Source of the DNA: Treponema sp. UBA4307
GTDB lineage: Bacteria > Spirochaetota > Spirochaetia > Treponematales > Treponemataceae
Direction: 5' to 3'
NCBI GenBank assembly: GCA_002394685.1
Contig: DGUP01000063.1
Span: forward strand, 76,002-140,001
DNA length: 64,000 bases
How positions within the stretch are numbered: the first letter of the stretch is position 1; each line of letters starts with the position of its first letter. The notes under the pieces were generated by a model. It made no database searches. It was not told the DNA's origin and saw nothing but the letters and a program-made list of their open reading frames with translations. The translations under genes were made by a program, and so were the position numbers. Of the stretch, positions 63,195-64,000 are shown in pieces.

Positions 63195-63665
63195 TTAGAA
63201 TTCTTCCGGAGCTGATGATGAATCTGCTCTCTTTGATACAACATGAAGAACTTTTCCTGAGCGTTTAATTCCATCTGGCTGCTTTTCCATTTCACGTTCG
63301 GCTCTTCTATTTGCAACAAGACGGCTTTCTCCCTTACGGCGGATAATTTTCTTTTTTCCATCGCTGCTTTCAGAAGATTTACCATATTTTGCTTCTTTTG
63401 CAGCCTTCTTTTCAGCCTTAGCCTTTTTTCTATCCTTCTGCTCTTTCTCAATAAAGCTGAGGGATTCTTCCAGTCCGCCGAAGAATTTCTGCATGTCATC
63501 TGCAAAAATGACGATAGCACGTCTGTCATCCTGGCCGTCTTTAATCTTGCTTTCTACAACCTGAAGAAAAATATCTCCATTACGGTTTTCTTTTACGTTA
63601 AAGAAATACGAACGGTTGTCAAGGTTAACCTGCTGTGTAAAAAGTTCACCACGAATTGTTCCCAT
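63195..63665 (-). CDS. PUR-domain nucleic-acid-binding protein, BpuR-like
   Basis: The 156-residue protein starts with a PUR-alpha/DUF3276-type domain (about 1-85): RGELFTQQVNLDNRSYFFNV, GDIFLQVVESK and RAIVIFADDMQKFFGGLEE. The tail is highly basic (ERMRKQ-like, with KKIIRRKGESRLVANRRAE). In Borrelia the related BpuR binds DNA and RNA and controls its own mRNA. AAGGAAGGA precedes the start. The short PUR domain with a long Lys/Arg tail may bind single-stranded nucleic acid. Confidence 0.82.
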   Translation of the reverse strand: MGTIRGELFTQQVNLDNRSYFFNVKENRNGDIFLQVVESKIKDGQDDRRAIVIFADDMQKFFGGLEESLSFIEKEQKDRKKAKAEKKAAKEAKYGKSSESSDGKKKIIRRKGESRLVANRRAEREMEKQPDGIKRSGKVLHVVSKRADSSSAPEEF

Positions 63666-63780
63666 AATTGTCCTTCCTTATAGCTTTTGCTATTCCTTCC
63701 CTAATAATTTAAGTGGATTTTTATTAAAGTCACTTCGAAAAACAAAGTTTTCGAGTTTCTACAAGATGTATAATTGATAA
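63666..63780 (-). promoter_or_regulatory. Structured leader of the PUR-domain gene
   Basis: The predicted transcript from the 63785-63813 promoter has a leader of about 113 bases. It can form CGAAAA/TTTTCG (63735-63755 region) and ATAGC/GCTAT (next to the ribosome site), plus an AAGTG/CACTT pairing. Two purine-rich AGGAAGGA-type segments flank the last hairpin. BpuR autoregulation in Borrelia makes translational self-control a reasonable guess. Confidence 0.4.
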
Positions 63781-63784
63781 GAAA

Positions 63785-63813
63785 TTTATATCATTTTGTA
63801 AAAAAATTGTAAA
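63785..63813 (-). promoter_or_regulatory. Promoter of the PUR-domain gene
   Basis: On the minus strand TTTACA (63808-63813) and TATAAA (63785-63790) are separated by 17 bases. Transcription should start near 63778. Confidence 0.75.
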
Positions 63814-63849
63814 GGGCTGTGGGGAAAAGTTATTTTTAGCTGCTCTGAT

Positions 63850-63898
63850 GGGAGTTGCACTTAACTTCATTAATCAGAAAATGGCCTCCCTTTTTTTT
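63850..63898 (+). terminator. Weak terminator-like hairpin near the right edge
   Basis: GGGAG (63850-63854) can pair with CTCCC (63886-63890), directly followed by eight T residues. The loop is long (31 bases), and CTGAT/ATCAG is a competing pairing. A perfect plus-strand TATAAT at 63769-63774 could start a short RNA that ends here, but its -35 region is poor. No protein gene lies in 63666-64000. Confidence 0.3.
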
Positions 63899-63914
63899 CT
63901 CTTTATTTTTTTAT

Positions 63915-63943
63915 TTGACATTCTCAATTGACATTAATATAAT
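63915..63943 (+). promoter_or_regulatory. Consensus promoter pointing out of the window
   Basis: TTGACA (63915-63920) and TATAAT (63938-63943) match consensus exactly with a 17-base spacer. The start would be near 63950. An ATG at 63982 opens a frame that leaves the window after six codons; no product can be assigned. Confidence 0.85.
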
Positions 63944-64000
63944 TTGGTTAATTAAAATATAAAATTTAAAGATATATAAAAATGATTTTACGGATTTGCT

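Overview
The window is a chromosomal stretch of a low-GC spirochaete, almost certainly a Treponema of the gut or oral type. This is inferred from the gene set and order: rimP-nusA-infB-rbfA-truB/ribF-rpsO-pnp-M16-dut-lptF-lptG-tgt, a phoH-HD phosphohydrolase-ybeY-corC block, lolC-lolD-lolE, mcsA-mcsB-clpC, a Borrelia BpuR-like PUR protein, and many periplasmic TPR/HEAT proteins. No rRNA, CRISPR array, prophage or intact insertion sequence is visible. Coding density is high and nearly every base is explained by ordinary chromosomal genes.

Layout. 1-16.7 kb (+) is a translation and RNA cluster (rimP, nusA, infB, rbfA, a truB-ribF fusion, rpsO, pnp), followed by an M16 peptidase, dut, the LPS-type export permease pair, tgt and a HEAT protein. 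16.8-20.1 kb (-) holds a DEAH helicase and two small hypothetical genes. 20.2-22.9 kb has a tiny orphan gene and a divergent PdxR-type regulator/pyridoxal kinase pair with a perfect inverted-repeat operator. 22.9-26.1 kb (+) holds bactofilin, a TPR protein, an MtaB-type methylthiotransferase and an FNT channel. 26.3-28.1 kb (-) is the NifU-like/GGGtGRT pair. 28.3-38.2 kb (-) holds a 1547-residue sensor phosphatase with its TPR partner, then a degenerate GH57 protein with a DUF4912 protein. 38.3-39.4 kb holds a zinc-ribbon membrane protein, a candidate small RNA and tRNA-Lys. 39.7-46.1 kb (+) is the phoH/ybeY/corC block and a large TPR protein. 46.1-54.8 kb (+) holds an orphan Cas2-like protein, frameshifted prfB, ftsY, envelope proteins and LolCDE. 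54.8-59.8 kb (+) is mcsA-mcsB-clpC and a phosphoribosyltransferase. 59.8-63.7 kb holds a surface protein, rnhB, a GNAT enzyme and the PUR-domain gene.

The observations most worth following are these. (1) The McsB-family arginine kinase has lost both catalytic glutamates while McsA and ClpC look intact, suggesting a kinase-dead adaptor. (2) A GH57-family protein has lost its nucleophile, acid and motif histidines and sits beside a DUF4912 gene. (3) A roughly 85-nt stand-alone RNA gene shows the same C-rich octamer in two loops. (4) The highly codon-adapted GGGtGRT/NifU-like operon carries a relic of a second GGGtGRT copy behind it. (5) An orphan Cas2-fold protein occurs with no CRISPR context. 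(6) Several promoters (phoH, bactofilin, probably dut and the Cas2-like gene) sit so close to the start codon that the mRNAs should be leaderless.

All calls come from reading the sequence and comparing remembered family motifs; no database search was run.
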